Shown: positions 25,284 through 38,143, numbered from the stretch's first letter. The stretch is 64,000 nt of DNA from Endocalyx cinctus (GCA_001600455.1 BCKC01000004.1:1178001-1242000); one strand, 5' to 3'. Program-made: numbers and translations. Notes: generated by a model not told the origin, from the letters alone.

Positions 25284-26351
25284 TTTGGTGATTATGTGGA
25301 TGGAGTAAACATGCAATTACACGAGTCAGTTTATTGATTTATCCTTCTTTTCTCTCTCTCTTCCCTTATTTCTCTCCAAGTACCCAGAATGTTGCACCTA
25401 ACTCTATTTAAAAAGATCGCAGGAGTGCATCGCCTTGAATTGGCAGACAGGTTCTTTTTAAAACGAAAGCTTACACTGAGCTAAGATTCAACGAGAGCCA
25501 ACGACTTGATAATTTCAAAATCATCATGTCATATACACTGACCCAGATTCGTCATATCAGGATTTTCGATTAGACATCAATATGATCATCTATTCTACCC
25601 AACATTGACAGGTATATTACTCATGCTCCGTTTTTCGGCTTCAGTGACGATGACTCTTGCTTCATAAATGCTCTATTCGGATAGTTACGGATCGTTAACG
25701 CTCTACGGCCCTAAAGCAAGCAACCAACGCAGCCTCAAAACTCCGATCTAGGTACTTAGTACGCACTTAACCAAATACCTAAAAATGCTACAGTACTGTA
25801 GAATGGACTGCTGTGCTGTGCCGTGCTGTGGTAGCTACTAATAGAGGATAACGGATTAGATCATTTACCCACTAATAACGGCGTCTACTAATACGTGCTA
25901 CATATCAGTCATGACCAAGGAATATTCCCGAACCCCCCACAAGATAAATGTTTTTATTTTGAAGATTCTCAAGAACTTTCAAACCTATACCGATTGATTT
26001 ATTGTGTACCACTTCATATAGATATTGTACTGACCATGATAACGACGATCTGATTGGGGTAAGAGATAAAAAGATCTTCTACATTAGAGTTGGTTGCATC
26101 GGCGTGATTCTTATCGATTATCCATTCCCTTTCAAGGCGGGAACCCCGAGGTTGGCTGGTTGGTTCACAACAGCTGAGACATTATTATCCTTATCTCCTC
26201 TCTCTCTCTTCGATAAAGCATTCTCTAAACCCTTCTTACTGGTCGCTTGTATAACCTAATGATGTATTATCTATGACCCAATAGATCTGAAATTGTCAAT
26301 ATCTTATTATTTATTATTACTATATTCTCCCGTCTCTGGAAGAAATGATTA
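25284..26351. other. Intergenic, promoter region of the NCS1 permease
   Basis: No ORF supported. A perfect 14-bp palindrome (CTACAGTACTGTAG, 25788-25801) is followed by tandem GCTGTG-type repeats (about 25812-25831). These could be regulatory but are untested. Confidence 0.5.
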
Positions 26352-28214
26352 ATGGCAGCCCACTCGGACAAAATGATAGAAACTCCTGAGCTTCGCGACC
26401 GGGAGAATAATTCGCCCTCTTCCCACGACGCCGGCCCTGTCGACATCGAAAAGACCGCTAGTCAGACGGATGAAGTCGGCGAGGCTCGATCTCGCGGAAA
26501 ACTCGAGAATGCCAGAGCATATATTCTAAAAGCCATTTCAGCCGGTCCCGTCGAGGAGAGAGGTGTAATGCCCGTACCCATCGAGGAACGAACTTCCACC
26601 AGATATTCTAGCTACTTCTCCATTTGGACCTGTATGAATATCAATCTTTTACCGTACGTCTCCATACCGCGTTCTACTCTTGCCGTTCTTCTTTTTTCTT
26701 TNTATTCCTGTTTTTTTTTTTTTTTTTTTCGCTTGACCGTAAAGATTAAACTTATCTCCTTACCTTGAAGCTTAAATGTAGAGCGACCCGATTTGTATGA
26801 AAATAATTAACTAATAATGGAAAAATAGCATTACATTCGGACTTCTCGGCACATCGGTCTACGGGCTGAACCTAAGAGATGCGTCGCTCGTTATTCTCTT
26901 CTTTTGTCTTCTCACCGGCTCAATTCCTGCTTATTTGGGGACCTTGGGCCCCAAAACGGGCCTGAGGCAAATGATCCAAGCCAGATACTCCTTCGGTCGA
27001 TACGGAGTGTCTCTCCCGGTGCTACTGAACCTTGCCACGCTCACCGGCTTCTGCGTTATCATCTGCGTTATTGGCGGTCAGTGCTTATCCGCCGTCACGG
27101 GCGGGTCCCTCACCCCGAGCGTCGGCATCGTCATCATCGGGCTCTTATCTCTGCTGATATCCTTCTGCGGTTACAACGTTCTGCATCAGTACGAGAGATG
27201 GGCTTGGATTCCGGCCGTGATCACCATCGTTATCATTACCGGCTTGGGAGGCTCGCAGCTGAGCAAGCAGACGCCCGCGCCTGAGGGGACTGCCGTAAGC
27301 GTGCTCAGCTTCGCCGGCGTCATCGCTTCCTACATGATTCCCTATGCTACGCTTTCCTCCGATTTTACGACTTACCTGAACCCTAACTTTCCCTCGTACG
27401 TATCTACATTGATAATACCTGTATCGAAATGCTGACTCGTTTCTCTAGTTGGAGACTTTTCTTGTATGGACTTGCTGGGTTGACTATTCCGACCATAGTA
27501 AGTGATTTTTTTATTCCCTATCGGTGTCCCACCGTCTGGTTTATCGTAATGTTAACTTTATCTTCACAGCTGTTAATGACCCTCGGTGCTGCAATCGGCG
27601 GTGCTATATCCAGCGTGCCATCATGGCAAGAAGGATATGACACGACGGCCGTCGGCGGGGTCCTCGCAAGCATGGCATCGAGAGCTGGCGGTTTCGGGAA
27701 ATTCGTGGTGGTGGTACTCGCCTTTACGCTACTCGGAAATATCGCCGCGACCATGTATTCTATCACGCTCAACTTCCAAATACTCGTGCCGCAATTATCC
27801 GTGGTACCTCGATACATCTTCTCCATCGTCGTTACGGCCATAATTATACCCGTTAGCGTTAAGGCCGCTAGCGAGTTCTTCGCCAACCTGGAGAATTTTA
27901 TTGCCCTCATTGGATATTGGTCCGCCGCCTTTGTGGCTGTCCTCATAACGGAGCACGTCGTGTTCCGAAAGATGGACTATGCGACGTACAATCAGGACAT
28001 TTGGAACCAAGCCTCACGATTGCCCTGGGGTGTCGCTGCTTTAGCCGCGGGAATCTTGAGCTTTGCGGTAGTAGTGCCGTCCATCAATCAGGTATGGTTT
28101 GTGGGACCGATTGCGGAGGTCACTGGCGATATTGGATTTGAGATCGCATTTGCCGTCACAGCAGTTCTTTACTTACCCTTCCGGACTATAGAGAAGAATT
28201 TTACCGGTAGATAG
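26352..28214 (+). CDS. NCS1 nucleobase transporter, purine-cytosine permease (Fcy2/FcyB)-like
   Basis: Four exons: 26352-26653, 26829-27395, 27449-27497 and 27570-28214, giving 520 residues. The cytosolic N-terminus of about 85 residues precedes the family start of membrane segment 1, assembled by splicing as FSIWTCMNINLLP|ITFGLLG. The signature LGPKTGLRQMIQARYSFGRYG is characteristic of Fcy-type NCS1 carriers. Further blocks include SDFTTYLNPNFPSWRLFLYG and PSWQEGYDTTAVGGVLA. About 12 membrane segments are expected. It is a proton-coupled plasma-membrane importer of cytosine, purines or related heterocycles by family. The N base at 26702 lies in the first intron and has no effect on the protein. 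It is flanked by an amidohydrolase and a Dal5-type carrier. Confidence 0.92.
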
Positions 28215-28466
28215 ATAAAGTTCTGATACGATACTTGGGATATGATGAAGACCGGATAGTTCAACAACCGCAGTCCCTTTCCTTGTATTAGCCCTCAAAA
28301 CTAGAAGTTTTATTTAAATATACAACTTAATCTTAATTGCTTACAATGAACTAGCATTCAACGTATGCGCTCGAGGTTAAGCGAACTTGGTGTGATGGCA
28401 CAACATAGATTTGCGCCTATTGGTTTGATTGGGACTAGCCATCACCAACCTGCTCTGCCTCCTCTA

Positions 28467-30110
28467 TCACAATATATACCGAAACCCCCTTGGATCTGTG
28501 CCTGCTTCTCTGACCGTTAGCTCTATATCTTCACCGACATTACCTCCCCGGCGAAGGGCTTCGTCAGTTTTCTTATTCTCCAGATGCAACAAGAGCATTA
28601 GCAGAGCTGCTGTGGCCGCGGCAAATAAACAAAAGCCAAACGAGATCCAAGATCCCTTTTTATAGTAAGGTCCATCCGTTGGAGGAAACAGATTCGTCCC
28701 TACGAGTGGACCGGTCTGACCTAATGCTCCGAAGATAGCCCACCCCCCTATGCGCTTGCTCTCGTTACTGTGAACGTTTGACATCCACGTGACCGTGATC
28801 GCAATGCAGACGAAGATGGTGATAGCGAGGAAAATACCTACATATCGCGACGCGGCGTGTTCGGTCGTGGCAAGCAACAGGAATCCCACGGCGGAGACGA
28901 GGCTGAATCCTATGATGAAGGGCCCGCGTAAGTGAAGGCGATCTGACAAAAAGGAGGCCAGGACGATGAGGAAGAAGGTGAGCAGGTAGGGCGGCGCCGA
29001 TAACCCGTTCGCCTGGAGTCGGGAAAAGGTCCCCATTTCGGCGATGATGATCGGAACGAACAGCGGCAGGGACGCGAACGAAACGTTACACCCGAACCAG
29101 ATAACGGCGGGAAGATAGCTTCTCCAATCCCTGAAAGCGGAAAGAAAATCTTTCATGCACAAATCCCTGTCGTTTTCCGTCCCGGCGCTCTGCCCGCGCC
29201 CCACCATGGCTTGGACGACGGTCTTCTCCCTCGCGTTGAGGAAATAGGCCGTCTCGATGTTGTCGGGAAACGTGAACCAGGCTATGACGACCATGATGTA
29301 CGCCGGCAGCCCCTCGACCAGAAATAGAATCCGCCACGCGGATAGCCGACTCTTGATCAGCATGATGCCATAAGCTAAGGCCCCGCTGTACGCGTTCGCG
29401 AGCGCCGAGCCTGATACAAATAAGCCTTGTCGAAGCCCGAGATGATCTCGAGGGTAGAAAAAGGAGAGGTAAACTACCACGCTCGAATACATGCCTTCGG
29501 CCGCGCCGAGGAGGAGACGTAAGACTAGAATTCTGTATTTTATTTTAGTGGCTAGACTTGGAGTACTTTCTTCTTCTTTTTAGGTTTTCATTATTGAGGA
29601 TACGTCTCTGAATAAAATATCAACTATACACACCCTCTAAAAGTTTTCACGGCCGCCTGCGCGGAAGAAATGGTTGCCCATAGGAAGATAATCAATGAAA
29701 CCCATCTATGGGGTGGGAATCGCTTCCAGCCAGGTGATGCACACTGAAAGATTATATCTACGCCGAATTTCGTTAATTAATCCGGGCATTGGTGGGATGT
29801 GTATATTAACAGTACATATTAAATTTGATGTTTACTCACATGGAACATAAAAGAAGGTCCCTAGCATCGAAAACTGATTTCCCGTTAACCCGATACCTTC
29901 GTCGAGGCCTGCGACATGCGCGTTTCCGATGTTACTGCGATCGAGCACAGAGATAGTATAGAGAAGGATGACAACGGGCATCAGGTGCCAGTCTAGCTTA
30001 CGAAGGACGGCCCTCTCTTCATTGCGGGTGGGGGGCGTCATATTCGCCTGGGGAAGCTCGGACATCGTCACTTCTTGGACCGTCACGGTCGCTTCCAACT
30101 TCTTCTTCAT
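28467..30110 (-). CDS. MFS anion:cation symporter, allantoate/nicotinate permease (Dal5/Tna1)-like
   Basis: Three exons on the minus strand: 30110-29840, 29757-29634 and 29532-28467, 486 residues. The first ATG in the frame is 30110. The N-terminus carries the ACS-family motif LDWHLMPVVILLYTISVLDRSNIGNA, followed by splice-completed FFYVPYIIF. The central block RLLLGAAEGMYSSVVVYLSFFYPRDHLGLR and WRILFLVEGLPA are typical of Dal5/Tna1 relatives. Such carriers import organic anions such as allantoate, ureidosuccinate, nicotinate or pantothenate. It is convergent with the NCS1 permease (252 bp apart) and divergent from the flavoprotein gene. Substrate not determinable from sequence. Confidence 0.9.
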
Positions 30111-31918
30111 CGGCAACTCTGCGTCTATTCGGATGAGGTGGGGGGAATATTAGGAGATAGAAGGAATACAGATATTAACGATCTTTTCTTTTAAGATAGT
30201 AGTGAGTAAACGCTGGCTGGCATAAGCCAATCTGTCGTTTCAATAACAAGCATACTGGACTCCGTGCTCATGTTATACAGCAGATGGATGGACATACTCT
30301 CGGACCTCCCGTTTCTGTGGCTTCGCATGGTCCTCGATAGATTTACCAGCTGAATGTTTCCAAGCTTGGTAGGTTCTACGCGCCGCCATGATGCCCTACC
30401 GAATATCTTAGCTAGTTTCACCTTCTGTGCTTATATCACCATCTTGACTCATTTTCATAGACGATACCGTCAACTTTTTCCTGAGGAGGGCTGAAAATAA
30501 TGTGGGGTGAAGAAGAAAATGTGTCTAGCGCCGAATGTCGATTGGTATTCAAGGTTAGGTTCGGTTCCCAGCAGCGGGATAGGTAGGATCTTATTGTCTT
30601 TCTGGAAGGTCTAGGATTAATAGAGTAAATGTGCCGAAACCTAGATTTGATAGATTGGTTACGTAGATGGCATGACTCGATGCGAAAACCTCACGGCAGA
30701 TGTTTAGCCTCCTCGAGGTTGGATGAGGGAGACATATCATCACTTTCACGCCATGTCACTGCAAGATGATCCCCAGGGATGTGGGGAGCCCCGTAAATGG
30801 GTTAAACTTTGTTCATAGTACCTACATTAGTATAAAGTATATAGAATACTATATTTATGAAAATCTTGAGTTGAAGATGTAGGGATGTAGTATAATAGGT
30901 GAAGTGGACGATACCGTGGTTTTTCCAGAATGTTCATGATGATGGATGGATAAGGGTGATTGTAATTGTAACGGATGTCACGGAAAACTTTAGCCCTTAG
31001 CACCTAACACTTAGCACCTAGTACTTGGCACTTAGCACCTACCCAGCCAGCCCAGCTACCGTACGTGCTGTACGCTTGCTATTAGGCTATGCTAAGTACA
31101 CTAAATATTAGCACTACCAGTCCCAAGGGTTCGTACACTATTATTGCCAAGACGTCTCGGTCTGACATGTTGAGGTTAGTGTAAAATTGAGCATCAATTC
31201 GCCGTTAGAAGACGTCGTTTGAATCACCAGTGGCGAGTGATATGAGTTTGAATATCTAATACGACAATACTCGTCATGAGTAGCATTATCACAATCAACA
31301 GGCACAATTACATAAAAGTTTTGTTTGAAAATCACATGCATCACTATGTATTTCCTCCTTAAGTACCGTCTAACTCTAAGAATTACCTCCCCGAATCTTC
31401 TCCGTCCGGAGTGTGAAATACAACGGGACCGCGACTCTTTATGTCACGACTACCCCCTCGTCTGCCTCTCAACAAGGCCAATGGTATAATTTGCCCTACT
31501 TCTATCTGCGCCGACTTGTTCCTGATGATAGATTTATGTCCATATAGCTGTCGTCAGGTGATTCCCAATCGACCTTTAAAGAGCCTTTTATAGAAAACCC
31601 TTTGACACTACTGAGAAGTAACTGACCATGTAATACATCTTCAAACCTAGTAGGTAACCGAGGAGCAGAAACGAAGTGTGGGGTGAGGGAGGATATCGGG
31701 ATTGCTTGTGGTCTTTGGGAATGCGGGGTTTCGGGGTGGACTATGTATAATTAGGTATTGGACTTTCTTGGTGATGTTGGAGAAATTCACATGACATGAT
31801 ATGATGGGTAAGTAGTAAATAGATACTCTAATATCGCAAATCTTCATCTCGAATTCCCTGCATCTTAGCTTGAGTTGTTATTGTAGTAGAGGAAGAACAA
31901 AAGAAAAAGAAAAACGAT
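30111..31918. other. Divergent promoter region between MFS carrier and flavoprotein genes
   Basis: No ORF supported. It contains three copies of CTTAGCACCTA at 30996-31006, 31010-31020 and 31031-31041, close together in the same orientation. They may be regulator sites or simple local repeats. Confidence 0.5.
30996..31041 (+). repeat. Three direct repeats CTTAGCACCTA in a divergent promoter
   Basis: Perfect 11-bp units start at 30996, 31010 and 31031, spaced 14 and 21 bp apart. They lie about 880 bp upstream of each flanking start codon. A regulatory role is only a suggestion. Confidence 0.6.
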
Positions 31919-33734
31919 ATGACAACCTTCGACGAAGAATACGATGTCGTAGTCGTCGGTGGCGGGAACGCGGGTTTCTCCGCAGCTACCACGGCGGCTC
32001 AAACAGGTTCAGGAGTTCGAGTCTGTCTCCTCGAGAAAGCTCCGTTTGATGATGCCGGAGGCAACACCTACTTCACCGCTGCCGCGTACCGGTACTGCTT
32101 CGATGGGCTGGACGATCTGCTACCTCACCTCTACCGTGAAGATGGAACCAAAGGGCTGTCGCCAGATTTAGTGACCAAGATAGAGATGGCGCCGTATACA
32201 AAGGAAGATTTTCACGCAGTGAGTATTTCCTTTAACCGTATTATGTTAAATTTCTTCTCAGGGCATAACTGACGACGGCGAGAGGACAGGATATAAAACG
32301 CGTCACAAAGGGGAGGGCAGATCCGGTACTGGCCAATATACTCGTAGACCGATCGCGGGAGAGTGTGCAGTGGATGATGGATAACGGGGCGAAATTCGTC
32401 TTGTCGTTCAACCGGCAGGCCTTCCACGTCGACGGAAAGTACAAGTTTTGGGGAGGTATGGTGACAAATATGGCAGGTAAGTTATGAATTTCCTCACGGG
32501 GGGCTATACTAAAAATTAAACTAATCTGCATATGCAGGACATGGTAAGGAGTTGTTCGATTGGCATCTGGACCTTGCAAAGCGACACGGAGTCGATTGCA
32601 GATTTAGCTGGTGCGTATTTAGCAAGTTTTTATATACCAAAATATCGCTAAATTCACGACACTGTGAAGTTCCAATAGAGACACAAAAGACTAAACAGCA
32701 AATCTATCGCATATAGTCCAGTCACCGATCTTATCATAGACCCGACGACGAGCGCAGTCTTGGGAGTAAAAGTCTACGCAGGAGGTAAATTTTCTTCCAT
32801 AAGAGCCCGGGGCGGCGTCATTCTCGCCTGCGGCGGCTTCCAAGCGTCCCCGGAACTGCGGTCGCAATACCTAGGGCCTAGCTGGGACCTCGCGCACGTC
32901 CGCGGCAGCAAGTACAACGTGGGGGACGGACACCGGATGGCGGGCGCGATCGGCGCCATGAGAAGGGGCCACTACTCGGGATGCCACTCGGTCGCGTGGG
33001 ACGGGAACTCGCCGGCCGAGTGCGGGAGCCGCGCCCTCACGAACCGGTACACGAAGTCGGGCTACCCGCTCGGCGTCATGGTGAACGCCGAAGGCCGCCG
33101 GTTCGTCGACGAAGGGTTCGACCTGCGCAACTTCACGTACGCCGTCTTCGGGAGGGAGATACTCGCGCAGACGGCCGGTATCGCGTTCCAGGTCTGGGAC
33201 GCCCGCGGCGCCAAGTGGCTGCGAAAGGAGGAGTATTCGGACGAGGTCACGGATATGCTGCGCGCCGACACCTTGCCGGCCCTGGCCGAGCTCTTGCGCG
33301 CCAACGGCCTCCAAGACGAAAAACAGTTTCTCGATACGATAAGACAGTTTAACGAGGCGTGCACGAGTTTTCGCACCGAGAATCCCGACAAAATCTTCGA
33401 CCCGTCTGTGAGGGACGGCGTGTCCACTCAGGCCAAGGCGTACTCGCTACCTCTGGCCAAGTCCAATTGGGCCATGGCGGTTGAGGAAGGGCCGTTCTAC
33501 GCCGTCACGGTAACGTGCGGCATTACCTTCACGTTTGGCGGGCTGGCGGTTACCCCGCAAGCGCAGGTGATCAGAGAGAATAATAGGGAGCCCATAGATG
33601 GATTGTATTGCGCTGGAGAGTTGCTCGGGGGACTTTTCGTTCACAATTATCCGGGCGGCTCGGGCTTGATGATGGGTACGGTCATGGGTAGAATCGCGGG
33701 AAAGGAAGCCGCCGAGAGGGCTAAAACGAGATAA
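31919..33734 (+). CDS. FAD-dependent oxidoreductase, tricarballylate dehydrogenase (TcuA)/fumarate-reductase flavoprotein family
   Basis: Four exons: 31919-32218, 32290-32476, 32538-32610 and 32699-33734, 531 residues. Residues 8-35 form the FAD-binding Rossmann motif (VVVVGGGNAGFSAATTAA, ending in LLEKAP). The middle part has the TcuA-type block VTKGRADPVLANILVDRS. The C-terminus has the second FAD block GLYCAGELLGGLF and GGSGLMMGTVMGRIAGKEAA. The fourth exon start was chosen because it is the acceptor that avoids a TGA at the junction; this gives FSCKSIAYSPVTDL and should be checked by RNA data. The protein probably dehydrogenates or reduces a carboxylic acid substrate in the cytosol. Its placement beside two importers and an amidohydrolase suggests a shared catabolic route, which is inference. 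Confidence 0.88.
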
Positions 33735-34188
33735 AGTAGTATACTGTCTACCACAACCAGGTCTATAGCATTTCAATGTGAGATCTATTTCGCAACTAAT
33801 AAAAAGAACAAGCGATATTACTTAGGTTGATATTATTTTGCAAATGGCATATCTGAGTGTGCTAACTTCAGAAGCGTGTCTAGCAACAAGTACGTAAGAT
33901 GAGTGTATACATGCTAAATAAGACTTAAGGGAAATTCTTTAGGCCAAATGTTGTTTGAGAAAAAATATTCCGAATAGCGCCATATAATGCAAGAAGTTGT
34001 CCTAACTTGAAACAAGACGGCTTTACCGACACTTTACCACAAAGTTAAATATACGATACACCGAAAGTATCATTGTCATCGTATTCAATATTTCACCTCC
34101 GTGCGAGACGACTAATACCATGGGCACGTAGTAACCGAATTTACCAAGCGCATGCATTCCAAGCAGCATAGCGACCGTCTGCTTCCTG
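33735..34188. other. Convergent intergenic region
   Basis: AT-rich spacer between the flavoprotein and CMR1 genes. No gene seen; both 3' ends should lie here. Confidence 0.6.
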
Positions 34189-35826
34189 CTAGGTCCACAG
34201 ACATAGCTTACCGCTTCCGTTACCGCCGGCAACCCAATTCTGGGTCGGGTGCAACTCCGCGACTGCTGGAACGGCAGTAATACCTTCTCCGTCCAACTGG
34301 GCAAGTTGTTTACCATCCGCGCCGTATATATCAACGAATCGGTTCATGTTGGCAATGGCGAACTTTTGTACGCCATCCGCAGGATTTAGCTGCCACTGCG
34401 GCTTTAGAATCGTGACCCATCGGCCGGTCTGGTTGTTATGGGGTATCTTGCTAACCGGTTCCATATCTTGGGAGGACAGGTCGTGACCGGGTTTCCATTT
34501 GGAAGCGGACGACATATCGTATATTTTGACCGTGTCATCGTAGGATGATGTGGCCAGGTAACCGTTCCGACCCCAGGAAGCATGCGAAACAGAGAGCCGG
34601 GAGCTGTGCTCGCCAAGAAGAGCTGGATGGCGAAGCTCGTCTTTTCCCTTGATCATTCGCAAATCCCATATTTTGAGGGTTCTGTCTAGGGATGCGGTAG
34701 CCACGAGGTGCGGAAGTAGGGGATGCAACGAAAAGCCACCAATCTTCTGATCAGAAAGGTTCCATATCTCGACTTCACCCTTTGTTCTCCTGTCAAATCG
34801 GCCAAGAGACCCTTCCAAGGTAGAGAATATAAGGGTATCTTTCGCCTCGGGTGAAATATCGATACAACTAATCCCGAGTTCTTCGTTGTCGTCATCTGGA
34901 GACCAAAGCTGAGTGCTAACCTGCTTTTGCATATCAAGACAACGGATGGAAGAATCATAAGAACTAGTGATGATGGAGTTCTGATCAAAGCTTGGTATTT
35001 TAACGGAGGTAATGGTTCGGTTATGGACTTCAAAGGCGCCGATAATTGGAAGTGGCATATCGAAATCTTCATCATCGTCTTCGGGGTACTCGGGAGGTTT
35101 TTGTGACGCATCGAAAAAACCTAGTGTGCCCTTCTTATCCCCTGCGAACACGATAGTTTTGTCTTTCATGGGGTGGAAAGTGAGGGCGTAGACGCGTTCG
35201 GGGGTGATTTTGATGTCTAAGGCAGGCAGACACCTCGTGTATCAGCAGAATTTCTCTCCCAACCCAGGTTCGTAATTATATGAAAACAGGCTAAACTTAC
35301 CGTTAGGTTGCCAAACGTCGTACAGCTTTAATTCGTTCATACCCTTCCTCGCGCGTTTAAGGTCTTCATCTTCATTTTCTTCCTCCTTAATATTCTCTTC
35401 TGTAAATGTTCTTACGCCGGGCTGAGCGCCTTGGACGAAAGTAGCTAGGGCATCGCTGTTGGACCATCTTTGCCCTTCGACCTTTAGATCGGATAGAACC
35501 AAATCGGCATTTGTGCGCGTTCGTTTGGACTCTCGTGGTTTCAACTCGGCTGGTATATCCTCCAATTTTATGTCGTTGCTGGTAGATTCTGAGTCACCGC
35601 CGTTAGCAGCAGCGGCAAGTCGGCGGCTTGAACGTGTGCCCATCACACGAGGCGCGGGTGCGGAATCTGCCTTTCTTTTTCGAGAAGCTGCTGGTTTAGC
35701 GCGTGGTGGAGGTGCTGCTGCTTTTCGTATCTTCGCTGCGACCTCATTCGTATCTTTCAAGAGCTTTGCGTTGTTGGCAACGTTGGCTCGTCTTCGAGCC
35801 TCAAAGGCGCTTAACTCGGGTGCCAT
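34189..35826 (-). CDS. CMR1: DNA damage-binding WD-repeat protein CMR1
   Basis: Two exons on the minus strand, 35826-35301 and 35216-34189, 517 residues. The N-terminus (FEARRRANVANNAKLLKDTN) and the basic KRK-rich stretch match fungal CMR1 proteins. The body is a beta-propeller with several WD units, for example ATASLDRTLKIWDLR and ATSSYDDTVKIYDMS, ending in GKLCLW. Yeast Cmr1 binds DNA, associates with histones and replication-stress foci, and is nuclear. Splicing joins YDVWQPN to DIKITPERVYALTFHP with an 84-nt intron. Length is normal for the family. Confidence 0.95.
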
Positions 35827-36645
35827 AGGAAGAGGTAGAAGAAGTGACTAATTGACGATACTTTTCTAGGGATGATTAGATTCGCGTACAATGAAGGATA
35901 GAGAACATAGACTTTTGAATATATACAAATTAACAAAGAGTTTTAGACAAAAGTACAAGAATAATTTGGCTGTCAAGAGAAAAGAAAAAGTGAGGTAGAA
36001 AGGTAAATAATTACTAACTAGGTGAGTATTATGGGTAGGTACACAGCAGAAAAAAAAAACGAAGTCGCGACTGGTAATTATGAATGAATTCTTGATGAGT
36101 GATACCCGTGACGCGAAAGACGCGAAGTCATGAGATAACGCGTAAATAGGCTACTTTAATACCGGTTTAGGCGATTGATATACGCTACGCACGTTATTTA
36201 GGGGATTAGTAAAATTCATGGATCTGACTAGGGGTTTGCACTAGCGCTGTACTTAGGTAACAAGGAGTAACAAGGAGTAACAAGCAGACAAGTTTTAGCA
36301 AGCAGGCGAAATACATTTAAGTACTTACATAAAGGTATTATTATCAACCGCAAGAGCACATCAACGTTCAACGACTTCACACAACTTTATTCTGTACTGA
36401 AATTGAGATGGGATATTGAAATTATAATGATCAGCCAGGTCATATATGTATCTTTGTTTATGACTGGGGTATTTAATATATATACACATCGCCCAGCGCA
36501 AACTAGGTCTTGATTTGACGAGATGCGTCTTCAATACAGTGTAAACTACCTGGATATTATATATATAGGTATATAGGTATATATACAGAGTATATACATA
36601 CTTATATATGAGCAATAATAAATTTATTTACTACCAGCTAGAACA
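35827..36645. other. Intergenic, short tandem repeat only
   Basis: Holds the CMR1 promoter. A decamer GTAACAAGGA is repeated nearly three times at 36257-36286. Nothing else was recognised. Confidence 0.6.
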
Positions 36646-38143
36646 TTACATTGCCATGTCTCCCCGTCGTTCTTGAATCGAGATATCTACCTTTCTATGC
36701 CAAAACTTGATGCGCTTGCGGACTGAGCTTTCCCATTCCGGCATTCGGAGAATGGCCATGGCAAAAGAAGACTTGTAGCCTGATTCAAAAGTATTGCTCT
36801 TCCCTATAGCCAAGTCGTTCAGGATGTTGTCAACCCGATTGAGTATCGCCGCCGTCTCTGGGTTGAAATAAAGACCGCATTGTCGCATTTCTTCAAGAAG
36901 GGCAAGCATACCGGTCAGATCGCCGCGACGAGTCCAGTATATTTGCATCAATTCGTTATAAAACAGAGTGGAGACTCCCAGCACGTAAGACTCGAGGCCT
37001 AACTCCTTGATCCTAGGCAAAAGTGAAAAGGCCAAAGGAGATGGGGATTGAAAAGCCGTGTCGAGACGTCGAAGCGCAAGTAAGAGGTAAGCCGGGTAAA
37101 GAGGACCGTGGATGTAGAGACTCAATTGGGGAGCACCGTCCTTCTCCACGGTCTCATCTGTTGTCTCAACAACGTCGGTCTCAGGCCTGCCCTTTTAATG
37201 ATTAGACGACAAAATCTCACACCATTTATCGGGATCGTGAAACGGGACCTACTTTTTCAGAAGACGTGTTTTCGGCGGCGGATTTCTTTCCCTTGCGCTT
37301 CTTCTTCTTCTCCTCTTCCAGCTCTTCCGAGTCTACCTTCCCATCGAAACCAAACTTAGCAGGCATGGTGAAGACTTCTTTTTCTAAAACATTCCACAGG
37401 TCGTGATCGGTTTTGGCCGAAGTGATAAGACCTTCGATCCGGGCTCTTTCGGGATATCTCTTGGATTCCACCTCTATGGTACGACTCAAACTATGAGCCG
37501 ACGACGACCAGCTGTCTCCTTTCTCTACCATTTCATCAATCTCGTCAACGTCCTTACTTTTTTTATCCTCGGTCGTACGAGGATGGGGACCGGCGGTGAT
37601 TGGGTAGTAGGATGAGCTAGAAGAGCCTAGAGGGGCAAACCCCGAAGCAGACGTCTCTATGGTACTTAGTGCCTTACTCGCGGCGGCTCGAAGTTCGGGA
37701 GGGAATCGTAAGAGAGCTTTGTTGCGATCAGCGGCGGCACCGGCTTGGAGGGCTGGGCCGGTTACGTGACGTGAAGCGGCCTGACCAGCATCTGCTTCAG
37801 CTTGTTGCATGATGAGCATCGCCGATCTAGCACCGACGACAGATTTTGGGTCGGGTGTATCATCTTCACGGATAGTAGGTTTCAATCCTCGGGCTTTGAT
37901 ATCGGCAAAGATGCGTTGAAAGATTTGGCGCTCGGCGGGAGTGATGGTGCCACGTTTGACATTAGCTTTCGCTTCTTTATCGCCGTTTCGTCCAACTGTG
38001 CCATCAAAAGGTACATAGCTATCTTTTGATACTGATTTACTTTGGTGAAAAAAACGTAGATAAGTCACGGTGGCGCGACTACATGGGCGCAGAATGGTTC
38101 TCGTTTGATATAGGAAGGGGAGTAGACTGGTAGGATGCGACAT
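36646..38143 (-). CDS. Mtf2-like mitochondrial protein
   Basis: Two exons on the minus strand, 38143-37253 and 37191-36646, 478 residues. The basic, Arg/Ser-rich N-terminus (SRATVTYLRFFHQSKS) looks like a mitochondrial targeting sequence. The C-terminal half contains the Mtf2-type domain: RFPPELRAAASKAL, then IHGPLYPAYLLLALRRLDTAF and RIKELGLESYVLGVSTLFYN. A lysine/glutamate-rich low-complexity patch (EELEEEKKKKRKGKK) precedes the intron. Yeast Mtf2/Nam1 helps mitochondrial transcripts reach translation; the fungal family is expected to act in the matrix. The acceptor at 37191 was chosen because the nearer AG would put a TGA in frame. Confidence 0.85.

Noticed and set aside
24514..33734. Secondary-metabolite biosynthetic cluster
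   Set aside because: No polyketide synthase, NRPS, terpene cyclase or cluster regulator is present; transport plus hydrolase content fits catabolism better.
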